Positions 23,591-35,410 of a DNA stretch of 64,000 nucleotides are shown here, piece after piece. Position 1 is the first letter of the stretch, and the number at the start of each line of letters is the position of its first letter. The notes under the pieces are model-generated. The model did no database searches. It was not told the origin of the DNA and was given only the letters and a program-made list of their open reading frames with translations. Source of the stretch: Pectinophora gossypiella (Eukaryota > Arthropoda > Insecta > Lepidoptera > Gelechiidae); contig NC_065426.1 of assembly GCF_024362695.1 (NCBI RefSeq), forward strand, positions 2,232,001 through 2,296,000, given 5' to 3'. A program made the translations under genes and the position numbers.

Positions 23591-23864
23591 TATACCAATA
23601 ACGTTACGTACACGACCCTCCACCTCTAAGTTATCGCTACGGTTATCGTCATGGGTTTCGCAATGGCTTCGTTAGTTCCCCAGTTCCCCTAATGTGGTCG
23701 AACCTTGCTGCGTCAGCGAAACTGGCGGTCTCTACAGTTATTAAGACGAGTTATTTTATTGTTTTCTTTTCATGATTCACCTAGGTAAGATTCCTAGTAA
23801 TCTCTTTTTTTTTGAAGTGACTTATTGACGAGAAATGCCTTCTCACTTTGACTTCTCACCCAGT

Positions 23865-24070
23865 CATGGAATAAGGAGTAATACTACGTATAGAACAGCA
23901 ACTCTCCACTCCCCACCAGGGTCTGAGCTAGGTTTACCTCACCCCCCTCGAACATAGTTCAGGCTTGAATCGTATGCCGTCAGACGTTACGCACACAGAT
24001 GCGCGTGTAATATAACGTCAATGTGTGGTGTCTGTGTAAAACGAGGTTGTTTGTATGAAGTGTCCGGGGT
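23865..24070 (+). repeat. Repeat-F copy
   Basis: Full-length; ends gaagtgtccggggtgtgacc. Confidence 0.7.
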
Positions 24071-24079
24071 GTGACCGAG

Positions 24080-24382
24080 TAAAAAAAAGGTTATTATAAA
24101 GTTAGTGATTATTTAGAAGATATGAATGCATGGGATTAACTGTCTGAGAAGTGATATTAGGCAGCTAAATTACTTAATTGTATAAAAATATATGTTTTTT
24201 TTTTTTAAGAACGTCTAGGGCCCTGTGCCGAGGTTTTTCTTGCAGCTTCTTTTCCCCGGCTATACAAGTTGTGAGAAGCTGCAGTAGTTTTAGGCGGATG
24301 AGACGTTTGTTATGTAAAAATTGACGATTCAAAGTGTAACTATGTTACCTACTGAATAAAGACATTTTTGAATTTGAATTTG
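24080..24382 (+). pseudogene. 5'-truncated LINE tail-3
   Basis: Starts with KKGYYKVSDYLEDMNAWD then stop, a LINE ORF C-terminus. A 3' UTR follows with ccccggctatacaagttgtg (shared with 38925-39075) and a (gaattt)n tail. Confidence 0.62.
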
Positions 24383-24460
24383 TACAAAATTTACGACAAC
24401 AAGCCTGAGGGAACCCATTTGAACCTCGGCTCAGAAAAAGTGTTTATAATATGTTGACGG

Positions 24461-24741
24461 CATACGTATTCCAGTGGTTGAGCGTTGGGCTCACGGTCCG
24501 AAGACTCTGGAACATGATCACAAAAAAAAAACTTTTTTATCTCTAGTTTGGTTAGAACATTGCAGGTTGATCACCCTATTGTCCGAAAGTAAGATGTTCC
24601 ACGTTACTGAAGTAAGTATGTTATATGAGCCACGTCGGCCCTTGGCGGCTCAATAGTAACTTATGATTTTATTTTTATTTTTTTTAATAGTACCCTCTCC
24701 ACCATGGTTGATGAGGTCGGACTTTGATCTCACAACACGTG
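24461..24741 (+). repeat. SINE-A copy, decayed
   Basis: B-box region altered; an AT-rich insertion at about 24660-24690 interrupts the tail. Confidence 0.72.
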
Positions 24742-25004
24742 AAAAGTGAAAATTAAAAAGAATCTCTATTTTTTTTACGCAATATTAATCATCAGATATT
24801 TTTCCGTATCAGTTAACCCAAAGAAAACCGTCGAAAGACTCCAAATTAGTATTTTAACAGTATTTTCCCTCGAGTTTCCTTTCTTTGTGCTGTCCCCTAG
24901 TCGTTTCCTGGCTGAGATATATTTTCCTCGCAATTTCCTCCGTAATTCGGTTGTAACGAATTTTAAGAGGTATTTGGGAGAAACTAGACATCAACCCGAC
25001 TTCG

Positions 25005-25120
25005 CCTACCTTATTCTTAGAGAAATATACTACTGGACATGGGCGATATACATCGCTAGAATGGATGGTAGCCGCTGGGCCAAGTAAACCCTAGAATGGA
25101 GAACCAGAGCGAACACGCGG
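25005..25120 (+). pseudogene. Degenerate LINE reverse-transcriptase fragment
   Basis: IARMDGSRWAK, stop, TLEWRTRAN resembles the conserved WAGHIARM-DGRW-xxLEWRPR tail of LINE proteins. Confidence 0.5.
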
Positions 25121-25219
25121 GTTTTGTTGTATTTACTCGATAAATAACATGACTGCTCAGACATGTTCCGGGTAGGTTTTATTTATCTCCAAATCTTGCA
25201 TAAACATGTATTGGAAGCA

Positions 25220-25284
25220 CCATCCCCCTGGCATTATCCTGTTTTTCACAGGGTCCGCTTACCTAACCTGAAGATTTGACAGGA
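25220..25284 (-). repeat. SINE-D tail fragment
   Basis: ccccctggcattatcctgtt to cctgaagatttgacagg. Confidence 0.65.
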
Positions 25285-25383
25285 AACATGTAACATGTGT
25301 GTGTGTGTTTAACATGGTTCGAAAGCATGTTATTATTAATAAATAAAGACCTCAAAATAATGTAAATAAGAATAAAAGTTTAA

Positions 25384-25440
25384 AATTTAAAACCCAACTA
25401 CGGAAAAATGACGCTCTAAAAAGCATGAAACAAGAAAATA
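25384..25440. repeat. Repeat-R fragment
   Basis: taaaacccaactacggaaaa ... aagcatgaaacaagaaaata. The same unit lies at 41524-41543 plus 41881-41945, where a SINE-D splits it. Confidence 0.5.
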
Positions 25441-25631
25441 GGTTTAAACCTTAAAACTTTTATTTTTTAAAACACAGTAAAAGTGTTTACAATAAATAAA
25501 TAGATCCATGTTCAAAGTGCCCCTGTCAATCACATGAATCTAATCACGCGTCCATTTCCTGTTTCAATTTCTTTCCGTTTCAAATTCTGTTCCATCGTTT
25601 GTTTAGATCATTGGTTGTCAAAATGTACAAA

Positions 25632-25815
25632 CCCATTGTCCGAATGTGAAATGATCCGTGCTTCGGAAGGTATGTTAAGACGTTGGTCCCGGTTAATACT
25701 TACTGATGTAAATACGTGGTCGTTACATGAGCCATGTCAGAGGCTTTGGCGGCTCAATAATAACCCTGACACCAGAGTTGCTAAGGTTGGTAATCCACCT
25801 CTTAATCCACAGGAT
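25632..25815 (+). repeat. SINE-A tail fragment
   Basis: Core and tail only, from the attgtccgaa segment. Confidence 0.7.
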
Positions 25816-26063
25816 AGAATAAGAACTATCCATCCATATTACTGAGTTAGAACCTGAGCTAAATTTACCAAACCAAGAAGTACCTAAGTATTAAAATATA
25901 AGTGCAATAATATTGTTAAAATATTGTCAAGTATGATAAATATAATTTGTATCACTGACTAATAATTAAGTATGTTGTCTTCGCTACCAGTTGCAGTGCC
26001 CTTACTGGGGCCATGTTGATAATAATACTTACTTGTGTATTTTTATAACACCATAACTTGTAC

Positions 26064-26419
26064 CCCCGCGGACCCTTGACACTACTCGATGGCACCACCG
26101 GTAGTGTCAAGGGTATTATTCCGTGCCCATGGCACCACCGGGGTGCAAAAGGTACTATTATTTTATATCGTGAAACCACGGAGGAAATTGTTTAAATGAT
26201 AGTAACAACCCTTGACACTACCGGTGGTGCCATCGGGTAGTGTCAAGCGATGGCACCACCGGTAGTGTCAAGGGTATTATTCCGTGCCCATGGCACCACC
26301 GGGGTGCAAAAGGTACTATTATTTTATATCGTGAAACCACGGAGGAAATTGTTTAAATGATAGTAACAACCCTTGACACTACCGGTGGTGCCATCGGGTA
26401 GTGTCAAGGGTCCGCTGGG
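26064..26419. mobile_element. Palindromic non-autonomous transposon with internal 161-bp tandem duplication
   Basis: Ends are inverted repeats (CGCGGACCCTTGACACTAC-like). acttgtac flanks both sides (26056-26063, 26420-26427), an 8-bp duplication. The sequence from 26101 repeats from 26262. Each unit contains ccgtgcccatggcaccaccg and an inverted gacactaccggtggtgcc block. An 8-bp duplication fits hAT or P superfamilies; no coding capacity. Confidence 0.78.
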
Positions 26420-26850
26420 ACTTGTACGAACACATGGTCGCAATAAAACATAAAAAAATATCATCCGAAGTAATTTTAAACTATATTTAGGCGAAAACAT
26501 TGCTATTGTCCGTGGGCTTGACTCCATAAACTTTGACAACCACTGATTTCTCTGTTTGTTATTCCGTTACAGTTCGAGTACTGCCATGCGTCTGGCTAGA
26601 ATTAAAAAAACGTCTGTTTACACGACAGATCCAGATTAAAGTCTAGTTGTTGTGATTTGTGCTACTTGTACATTTTATTTGCTGATCCGTAAAAGTTTAT
26701 GGCAGGCGACTCGAGGGATGTATATCGGGGCTTTTTATATGCAATTTGTAAAGATGACGTGACTTGATATTCAATTTGATGTGATATGATTGAATTTTGT
26801 TAGACGTCAATAAGATTTGGTGTATTCGTAAGCATATATTTACTCCATAG

Positions 26851-27058
26851 CATAGAATAAGGAATAATACTACGTATAGAGCGGCAACTCTCCGCTCCCC
26901 ACCAGCGGGTGAACTAGGTTTACCTCACACCCCTCGGTCTTACTTTAGTCTTCAATCGTATGGGCGTTGGACGTCACACACATAGATGCGCGTGTACGAT
27001 AACGCCAATGTGTAGTTTCTGTGTCAAAACGAGATGTTTTGTATGAAGAGTTCGGGGT
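26851..27058 (+). repeat. Repeat-F copy
   Basis: Full-length; ends tatgaagagttcggggtg. Confidence 0.7.
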
Positions 27059-27184
27059 GAAATATTTGTATTTCTATATGCGAAATGTGTAAAACTATAA
27101 TAGTTTGCAACTTGGATAAGACCCTTGATTCTTGGCTCTTGTATTTTGAGTACTTTGGTTTTTTATAAAGTATGCATGTCGTAG

Positions 27185-27398
27185 TATTCATCAACGGTGA
27201 AGGAAAACATCGTGAGGAAACCCACATTTCCCAGAAATGCAAGTTCGGAGGTATGTGACCTAACCTGTATTGGGCTGGTTTCCTTTCGCGGGCTGGAAGG
27301 TTAGACAGGCAGTCGCTTCTGTAAAAACCGGACCTGTCAGATCTTCAGGTTAGGTAAGCGGACCCTGTGAAGAACGGGATAATGCTAGGGGGATGATG
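27185..27398 (+). repeat. SINE-D copy, head missing
   Basis: ggtgaaggaaaacatcgtga to gaacgggataatgctagggg. Confidence 0.75.
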
Positions 27399-27429
27399 TT
27401 TTGTATAAAGTAGGTACTAGGTATAATAA

Positions 27430-27681
27430 AAAAAAATCACTTTGTGATCCCTAGTTTGGTTAGGACATTACAGGCTGATCACCTGATTGTCCAAAAAGTA
27501 AGATGATCCGTGCTTCGGAAGGCACGTTAAGCCGTTGGTCCCGGTTACTACCTACATACTGATATAAGTAAGTAGTCGTTACATGAGCCATGTCAGGGGC
27601 TTTTGGCGGCTCAATAGTAACCCTGACACCAGGGTTCTTTTTCCTGTTCCTCACAACCCACACGATAGAAGAAGAAGAAGA
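27430..27681 (+). repeat. SINE-A copy, head missing
   Basis: Starts at aaaaaatcactttgtgatcc and runs to the agaagaagaagaag end. Confidence 0.8.
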
Positions 27682-28047
27682 CTATATATAATAGAAAAGC
27701 CTAGAAAAAAGCTCTCAACATAACGAAGTATATTGGAAATATTGTTAATTGAATTCTATTTAATTAATGTTGTTAGCGCCCGAAGGATCCTATTTCAATT
27801 TGCGACAGAGTTGGAGCGGAAAATTTCCGTTTAAGGCTCAGACAGACGATAGAGACGTCACAGTTTTGACATGAATACTAATGCGCTTGGTTCCATATTG
27901 TTTGCTTTGTATAATTTTAAAATGTCACTTTATAGTGCGTATCAATGTAAAAAGAGAGCTGTCCAACGCACAGTGTTCTGTTTTGACCCGAAAAAGTGGC
28001 ATTCATACATTAAAAATGAATTTAATAGTGTATTATAATTTATTTAA

Positions 28048-28280
28048 TCTTCTATCGTATGGGTTGTGAGGTGAATGAAACTGGTTTCAGGGGTCAAGTA
28101 ACGTCTACACCTACGGATTATTTTACTTTCGGACAATTCGGTGATCAACCTGTAATGTCCTAACCAAACTAGGGATCACAAATCTGGGGTCACAAAGTGA
28201 CTTTTGTGATATATCCCCACCGGGTTTCGAACCCGGTATCTTTGGAATGTGAGCCCAACGCTCATCTACTGGACCACAGA
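28048..28280 (-). repeat. SINE-A copy, core deleted
   Basis: Tail end and tRNA-like head (sense GGTTTCGAAACC at the B box) with most of the tail missing. Confidence 0.75.
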
Positions 28281-28377
28281 TCACTTGCGGCTTTGATATT
28301 CAACTGCCGCTGGTTCTTTTCGCTCCCAGTCCACAATAAAAGTATACTATTCCATCCATAAAACTCACAACAAAGTC

Positions 28378-28642
28378 ACACCCCGGACACTTCATACAAA
28401 CAACCTCGTTTTACATAGACACTACACATTGACATCATAAACACGTGCAACTGTGTGTGTGACGACTGAGGGCTGCCAATTACAATACCCTAATTTAACC
28501 TATTACTTACTAACTGCTAAAAAAATTAATACAACGATCCGCGCGCTGCCATAACGATTCAAGTCGAGGTAAACCTACCTCAGACGCTGGTGGGGGACGG
28601 AGAGTTGCCGTTCTATGCGTAGTGGTATTCCTTATTCTATGA
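28378..28642 (-). repeat. Repeat-F copy with internal insertion
   Basis: caccccggacacttcatac to ttccttattctatgac, with about 90 extra bases around 28470-28560. Confidence 0.65.
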
Positions 28643-29092
28643 CAAGATTTTCACCTCAGAAAAAAAAGAGTAGCCCATTGTAAAAACCGCTATTCCCAAA
28701 TGTTTGCTCTACCGTCCTATTTGATTTGACGGACGCTCTGAATTTCTTTTTTTTCTCTTGTCATCGGTTCCCCTATGTGACATCGGATGCCGATCCTATT
28801 TTTTCTCCTCTTCTATTCCGTTTGTGGTTTATTTCTGTCCTGTAGCTTTGATTGTCTCGAAAACAGACTCCGAAACTTGTACTAATAAACAGCACGAATT
28901 TGTTTTACAATTTTCGGTTGATTTTTTTTAGGGTACAATTGCTTTTATTATAAAAAAGTTTTTGTTTGTTGCAGGTTGGTATCGAGTGCAAATGTACACC
29001 ATTTAAGTAAGAAAATAAGCATACATAAATGCAGATAAAATAACTTGCAGTAAGTAATATTCTGGGTCGTTATACTACATGAAATATTCTAT

Positions 29093-29329
29093 TTCTTCTA
29101 TCATGTGGGTTGTGAGGTGTATCAACCCTGGTGTCAGGGTTATTATTGAGCCGCCAAAGGCCCCTGACATGAGAGTCATGACCAACGGCTTAACGTGTCT
29201 TCCGAAGCACTGATCATCTTACTTGCGGACAATCAGGTGATCAGCCTGTAATGTAACCAAACTAGGGATCACAAAGTGAGTTTTTGTGATGTGTCCCCAC
29301 CGGGATTCGAACCCGGGATTTCCGTACTA
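29093..29329 (-). repeat. SINE-A copy
   Basis: Short of the first head bases (sense starts ...GGAAATCCCGGGTTCGAATCC). Confidence 0.8.
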
Positions 29330-29584
29330 AGCCGCATAAATAAACTTAATCATCACATAACCTGCGAATGTCCTACATTTTAGTGAAGGCAAGTTCGTGA
29401 TCACTTCCATTTTGTGTTCATCAAAATCAGATTAGTAGTTTTACATTTACAGCGAAAATCGTGACTTGACTATATTAATTTAATATATTGCCGTAAAAGA
29501 CAAACATTATACAGATTATTCTTTTAACAGTAGAGTAAAATTGCACTAAAATTGTGTTAATTATTTTTAATATTAAGATGTTCA

Positions 29585-29930
29585 TCATCATCATCAATTT
29601 AAGAGCCACGCTCTTGTCGGTCCAGCGTTTTCCATGCTTCTTTTTTAGAGAAAAATAGGGCAATGGTTTCTCTCTTGCCTTCCGCCCCGCAGTACTCTGT
29701 CTGACGCAAGTGGGATGGCACCCAGAGTAGTCTATTACAAAGCCATACTAGGACTCCTGTCCTCCGCCTCTGAATAGTACTGACAGTTAGTAGTGCTGCC
29801 CTCTGTCAGGTTCCAGGTTACAGTCCCTGTGACTTGCCCCTTCCGTCCTGCATTTCCGTACCAATGGCTCCCATCTTCGCCTCTGCAACCGTTGAAGTCT
29901 TCACCATTATCCCTGGGCAAGGGTTCTACG
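29585..29930 (-). pseudogene. LINE tail-4 (3' end, 5'-truncated)
   Basis: On the minus strand, from the ccctgggcaagg-type start through KGQVTGTVTWNLTEGST to the hairpin gagcgtggctcttaaattga and a (gat)n tail. The same unit is inserted at 43006-43305. Confidence 0.6.
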
Positions 29931-30117
29931 TTATACCGCGTAGGTTTGGGTTCCTATTCGAACTCAGCCACCATCTCACTCCGGCCTACTGAAGTAAGAG
30001 GCGCCCATCCCCGCTTCAAGGACGCGCCGAACAGGAATTGCCCCAGTGGATTAAGACTTCCAGTATATTCTAGAAGGTGTATTATAAACCTTAATTTTAT
30101 TTTAAGCTGATGATGGG

Positions 30118-30272
30118 GATGTTATCGAGCCGGCTTCGGTTACGGTGACTGCTTCATCTCCGACGATTCCCTGCATGTGGCTTATCTAATTTGTATACCC
30201 GTCATTTTCTTATCTGCCGAAAGGAAAGGGACTGGTGATCGACAAGGTAAAAATTATGAAACATAAATTTTA
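30118..30272. repeat. Unclassified repeat plus MITE-K fragment
   Basis: First part matches 3675-3860; cgtcattttcttatctgccg onward matches a MITE-K arm. Confidence 0.45.
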
Positions 30273-30581
30273 GTCAGAACTCGCAGATAACCCTTTCTAC
30301 GATTTATCGTCGTCGTAGAGAGAATTAGGTAACACGCACAGGCGTGATTCAATTTGTTTATTTATTTCTAGAGCAATAAACATTCCTATTGATAACGTTT
30401 AAACAATTACCGGAAGCTCTTTGATAATAATATAATAATAGATAAGCATTCACAATAAAGTATTGAATTATTTGTCTTGTTGATAAACTATTGACGTATT
30501 GGAATAAGTTATAGCTTATTATAAAATACGGTACTGCAAAAGAGACATTAAACCGAACTCTTTAGTACATACACATTACAT

Positions 30582-30764
30582 AAACTCACGCCTGTTTCCC
30601 ACTGGGGTAAGTAGAAACTATGGAATCCCATTTGCATCGATCCTGACATACTTCTCTTGCTTCCTACACGTTCATCAATCGTTTCATACACGCACGCTGG
30701 TTCAGAGTAGAGCGTACCGAATCTTTTCTAAGGACATCTCCAATTTGGTCAATGAACGTCTTGT
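30582..30764 (-). pseudogene. LINE tail-1 copy
   Basis: Reverse orientation: actcacgcctgtttcccact to catctccaatttggtcaatg. Confidence 0.72.
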
Positions 30765-30991
30765 ATTGTCCGAATAAATAGGATGATTTCTTTTTCATAC
30801 AAGATTTCCCAAACGTAAATGAAGTCAAAAATAATAAGGTTACGGTAAACAGACGCTGTTCATTCACCTGCATCGACGCGATAAAAATATTACGGGAAGG
30901 AACCTGTCTTTCTACACTAGACAGGGATGGCATTACCGAGCTTTCACAGTTTTATTTTTATTTTTTATGCATGACACAAAGGAGAGAACGG

Positions 30992-31190
30992 TAGGCCGTT
31001 GGCCAGTTGGTAGAACACTTGCCTCTAACTTTGAGGTCGCAGGTTCGAATCCAGCACAGGCCTAAATCAATGATAGTCGAATTTGCTTTCGAATTCATGT
31101 TTAGATCATAAGTGATCACGTGCTCAGCGGTGAAGGAAGACATCGTGAGGAAGCCCACGTTCCCGAGAAATGCATTTTCGGAGACATTAC
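30992..31190 (+). repeat. SINE-D copy, 3'-truncated
   Basis: tRNA-like head (cagttggtagaacacttgcc, then GGTTCGAATCC) to gagaaatgcattttcggaga. Confidence 0.78.
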
Positions 31191-31209
31191 CTACTTGTAA
31201 GTATAAGTA

Positions 31210-31430
31210 TTTAAGAGCCACGTTCTTATCGGTGTAGCATTTTCCATTCTTGTCTATCCAAGGCCAATTCTTTCACTTCCTTATAAGACACGACTGACTG
31301 TAATGTAACCTCTTCTTGGTCTTCCCCTTCCTCTCTTTCCTTGTAGCTTGCCTTCTATGAGGTTTTTATTAAATTCGCCGTGGCCTGTGCCCAGCAGTGG
31401 GACTTATATAGGCTGTTTATGTATGTATAT
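31210..31430. repeat. Repeat-L tail and SINE-B/LINE tail-2 end fragment
   Basis: atttaagagccacgttctta hairpin end (minus sense), then gtggcctgtgcccagcagtg ... gctgtttatgtatgta (plus sense). Confidence 0.5.
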
Positions 31431-31861
31431 GTCTTATTAAGTGTCCGATCATCTTGTCTCTTCTCCCCTAAATAACTGTCAATTTTTGCCTCTTTTCCCT
31501 TACTCTTACTAGCACTTACTCATTAGTAATCTGTCCAACTTATTCTTTCCGTCGTCCTCCAACACCACATTTCAAAGGCCTCGAGTCTCTCCTGAGTCCT
31601 AACTATATCAATATTTAATTGAATACTACTCTATTGACAACCCTATCGAGTTAAAGTAAATTGTTACAAAACGGATTACGATAGGAGCATGTTGACAGAC
31701 GGATGCAAGATTACACGGGTTATACTTGTATTTAGAAGTTATATTCAGTAGCTAATAGTAATTTGATTATACTTATAGGGAATTAACATTATTTTATTAT
31801 TATTATACCGTACTTTTACGTATGAATTATTAATTTATCTCAAGTGCAATTTTCACGCACA

Positions 31862-31990
31862 ATTGGCTCGACCATTATAGACTCAAGTTGGTCTAACAGA
31901 AAGCTCGGTGAGGCGTGGGTACGTAGTTCATCTTGCGATGGATGTACCTCTGACTACCCCAATAGAGGTATAGTCGCGAGCTTATGTATG
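31862..31990 (+). repeat. Repeat-I copy
   Basis: ggctcgaccattatagactc to gtcgcgagcttatgtatg, with a short internal deletion. Confidence 0.6.
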
Positions 31991-32028
31991 TTATTATTAT
32001 AAGGTTCATATTCAGATAAACTCTATCC

Positions 32029-32218
32029 ATGTGTTGCGTCTGTATGTTGAAATTGAGTTGTGTCTGTGCTGTAAGTATAGTAAGTGGAGTATCACCACAA
32101 ACTATGGCTCACCTTTTGTGCTGTCCTAAGTGCCCTAACACCTGCACTATTGAAGATCTGTACGAAGCCACTGACAATGCCGTAAGCGTGGCCAATTATT
32201 GGTCAGCAAAAATTTAGC
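32029..32218 (+). pseudogene. LINE fragment, C-terminal zinc-finger-like segment
   Basis: TMAHLLCCPKCPNTCTIEDL then ATDNAVSVANYWSAKI and stop resembles the TxxHLLxCPxCPxxCTxxDL...ATxNAxxVAxxW ending of some LINE proteins as I recall it. Truncated and without the rest of the ORF. Confidence 0.5.
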
Positions 32219-32393
32219 TTCGATCGCCATCGACTCGCAAAGAAGAAGAAGTATATTTGTTTCGTTTATAGATAGGTAGGATTCAGAGCTGTAATAGCTG
32301 AGTTGTAAGAACGCTTGACTATCACGGTGTGGCCGTAGGTTCAAATACAGGACGGGCTTAAACCAATGATTTTAAAATTTTGATTTTTACTAA

Positions 32394-32645
32394 AGAGGAA
32401 GCAAATATAAAGCGAAAGTTGATGGTAGGGCTGGCAGAGGAAGACCGAGAAGGACTTTCGATGACCAAATTGGAGATGTCCTTAGAAAAGGTTTAGTACC
32501 ATCTACTCTGAACAGGCGTGCGTGTATGAAGCGATTGATGAACGTGAAGGAAGCAAGAGAAGTATGTCAGGATCGAAGCAAATGGGATTCCATAGTTTCT
32601 ACTTACCCCGGTGGGAAATAGGCGTGAGTTTATGTATGTATGTAC
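32394..32645 (+). pseudogene. LINE tail-1 copy
   Basis: aagcgaaagttgatggtagg through the tatgtatgta tail; reading frame mostly open. Confidence 0.75.
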
Positions 32646-32649
32646 TCGG

Positions 32650-32795
32650 ACAATCGGGTGATTCAAGCCTGCTATGTCCTAACCAAATTAACAAAGGATA
32701 GTCACAAAGTGATTTTTGATGTCCTCACCGGGAATCGAACCTGGACCTCTAGTTTCTAAACCCCACGGTTTAACCACTAGACCACGGCCTGTTAA
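32650..32795 (-). repeat. SINE-B head fragment
   Basis: aatcgggtgattcaagcctg to taaccactagaccacggcct; has the SINE-B-type diagnostic gattcaagcctg. Confidence 0.72.
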
Positions 32796-33199
32796 ATCAC
32801 AGGCTTTAAAACTAAGCTGAATACAATTTAATCACTTCAAAAAGAAACCTTACAAAGTGCTTCGGTATTGGTCTATCAAAGTCTAGTCGTTTAAACCAAG
32901 TAATCTCAGGGCAAATGACCGAACATAGGGGTTAGTCAACCCCCCCTAAAACACATCCCCCCACCACCCCTTATGTGACCGGGTTTAGACATTAATCCTG
33001 GCTCCACACCCACTGAGATTCGAGATGCAAACTACACTTGATTTTGGCTTGCTAATGCAATTTCAACGGTTCTATACGGTTTTAATTTGGCTTTTTTTGG
33101 CCTGTAATTTTGATGTGATTAGTATTTGTTACAAGTAGCTGTGCCGAATTCACTCAGAAGTTTCAAGCTGTTGCAAAATATTTTCGAATAATTTTCCAT

Positions 33200-33240
33200 C
33201 AATCAATAATACTTTATTGCACAACGACATATACAAAGGC
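33200..33240 (-). repeat. LINE-like 3' end with (attg)n tail
   Basis: atcaatcaataatactttat then tgcacaacgac. Confidence 0.4.
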
Positions 33241-33456
33241 CATAAGCATACGAATAAAAAAAATAAGCGCAATAAACGTGCATTTTCTTACTTACATAAT
33301 AAACATAATTTCGTTCGAATTTTTGTGGTTTTAATTATTTTAAATTAGGGGTAAACTCAATTTCAATACTAGGGGTAGTGACATTAAAAAGGTTAGGAAC
33401 CACTGTTCTATACGTACTATTGTATAAATGCAAGGTACAACAACGTTGTGTCATCC

Positions 33457-33480
33457 GGGGGGGGGGGGGGGGGGGGGGGG
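33457..33480. repeat. Homopolymer G24
   Basis: Uninterrupted run of 24 G in AT-rich sequence. Confidence 0.95.
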
Positions 33481-34107
33481 ATGTCCTATAATACAGGTTC
33501 CACCTAGCATAGGCATCGGCCCTCCACAAAGAGATGCTGTACTCTTAACTATAAGTCAATTGTTACTGTATTTGTCTTTTTGTGGATTCTAATAATAAAC
33601 TTTACTTTACTTTATTATTCCTTATTCTATAACATAACGTATGTATCGCCTTAAAATATACTATTGAAGCGTAATGTCTACCTAGTGAGAGCTCTCAGCG
33701 CTCCCTATATGTGCGGTCAAGTAGCTAATACCATTTGCGGCAAATCAATAAGTAAAAAAAATCCACCATCATTACCTAATGTATAAAATAATGGCAGAGT
33801 TTCAAATGGAATGCTTAGAACACCCAAGAGAGTGATTCTTTATTCTATGCCCAAGACACTTCATCTTCAGCTATTAGTGAGCTAAATATTTCTAGATCCG
33901 ATAAAAACATTTTCACAATCGTACCTACACACTTCACTAGTAGTATAATACTATCAATTTCACCAATGATGCGTAGGAGTGACGTCGACCGAAATTGACG
34001 ACCGTTGCAACTGACAGACACAAATTGCTCGGTCATATTGCACAGGGTTGAATTTATAGCTGTCATTGAAGAATAATTTAAAGGATATTAGTTTCTGCAT
34101 AAGTCAA

Positions 34108-34448
34108 TGGCCCCGATTCCTGCAGACACCTAATTTTACTTTAAGTTATATCTGTCATTTTCTTATCCGCCTAAAAGGAAATCGACGGATGATTGACAGC
34201 TCTTAATTTTAAGAAGAATGAGTATAAATTAATGAATAACCCGGGCGAATCAAAAAGGTATCGCTGGTATGCAAACCGTTTGACGTGTGCTGTCAACATA
34301 ATTCTGGCGGGTTATTGGCCAATGTAAAATTTTTAGACGGTTGTTTTAGATTTGTGCTTAAAATTGACGTGTGTTCCATAAATTTTATGCTTGTCGATTA
34401 CCCGTCCCTTAAAATAAAATTAGATGGTGTTTACAAGAATTAGCACCA
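34108..34448. mobile_element. MITE-K, longer copy
   Basis: ggccccgattcctgcagaca to ttacaagaattagcaccaat. Keeps a centre containing ggtatgcaaaccgtttgacg that the copy at 12067 has lost. Confidence 0.75.
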
Positions 34449-34547
34449 ATGTGGTCCTACACCGCTGTGTGGCACCGGCTCGCTTCTGAAACAGGGAGAA
34501 CCGGTTCGAATCCTGGTGCCGGACTTCGCCTGGGCTAGGTTTACCCC

Positions 34548-34637
34548 GTCATACATCACAAATGCGCGTGTACGATAACGTCAATGTGTGGTGTCTGTGA
34601 AAAACGAGGTTGTTTGTATGAAGTGTCCGGGGTGTGG
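34548..34637 (+). repeat. Repeat-F, 3' part
   Basis: gcgcgtgtacgataacgtca to gaagtgtccggggtgtgg. The bases just before it (34455-34530) look like a worn tRNA-like head with GGTTCGAATCC. Confidence 0.6.
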
Positions 34638-34844
34638 TAGTTCTCCCGCCAAAAATATCTGTTGCAAACTTACTTTACATACTAACCAACTGCCTGAACC
34701 AATTTCTCATTACAAATCAACAGAACTGACCTACAAACCGCACTATTTACGTTTATGTTATAAACATTCGGTTTCATAACATAACAACCAGCAAACGTAC
34801 CAATTTCCAATTTTGTACGTAGGTAAAGCATGGAATCACTGCAT

Positions 34845-35000
34845 AGTATAAAACAAAGTCGCTTTAGCTGTCCCTATATCCCTATGTACGCTTAAATCTT
34901 TAAAACTACGCATCGGATTTTGATGCGGTTTTTTTAATAGATAGAGTGATTCAAGAGGAAGGTTTATATGTATAATAACATCCATTAAGTAGTAGAGAAA
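34845..35000 (-). repeat. Repeat-S fragment
   Basis: agtataaaacaaagtcgctt to tataataacatccattaagt. Confidence 0.55.
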
Positions 35001-35054
35001 TACTGTTATTTTAACTTATTTCCAGTCAGTATTTTTAATTAATTTATTAAATTA

Positions 35055-35410
35055 TGTTTAGTTTACATAAATAGTGTGGTTCTATATAATATGGTATTAA
35101 TGATGTGTAGTTTACATGAATAGAGTGGTTCAGATTGGATTATTGGGTCAGTTCTGTGGATATTGAATTATACAGGGTGTTAGTGACATCGTAACGAATA
35201 CTGCAGGGGATGATTCAGACCATGATTGGAGTTAATACCAAGTGGAATTTTCCGTCGGAAAATTTATGTATTTCTATATCAACTCGGAATCATGGCCTGA
35301 ATCATCCCTCAAAGTTTCCGTTACGATGTCACTAACATCCTGTATAATTCAATATCCACAGAACTGACCCAATAATCCAATCTGAACCACACTATTTATG
35401 TAAACTAAAC
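35055..35410. mobile_element. Nested palindrome: mariner-type MITE in the centre of an older inverted repeat
   Basis: Outer arms ~35108-35170 and ~35345-35410 are near-perfect complements. Between them, bounded by TA, sits a CAGGGTG-family foldback MITE. About 24 bases of the left outer end (gtttacataaatagtgtggt) also occur as a direct copy at 35061. Confidence 0.75.
35171..35344. mobile_element. CAGGGTG-family foldback MITE (inner)
   Basis: tacagggtgttagtgacatc to gatgtcactaacatcctgta. Confidence 0.75.

Noticed and set aside
24746..25087. 113-codon ORF considered as a host protein
   Set aside because: Its only recognisable part (IARMDGSRW) is a LINE reverse-transcriptase tail; the start is random.
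26064..26419. Direct repeats considered as a CRISPR-like or satellite array
   Set aside because: Only two units, eukaryotic context, transposon-type flanking duplication.
34455..34530. tRNA-like stretch with ggttcgaatcctggtgccgg
   Set aside because: No matching 5' acceptor strand or anticodon arm that I can build; treated as a worn SINE head.
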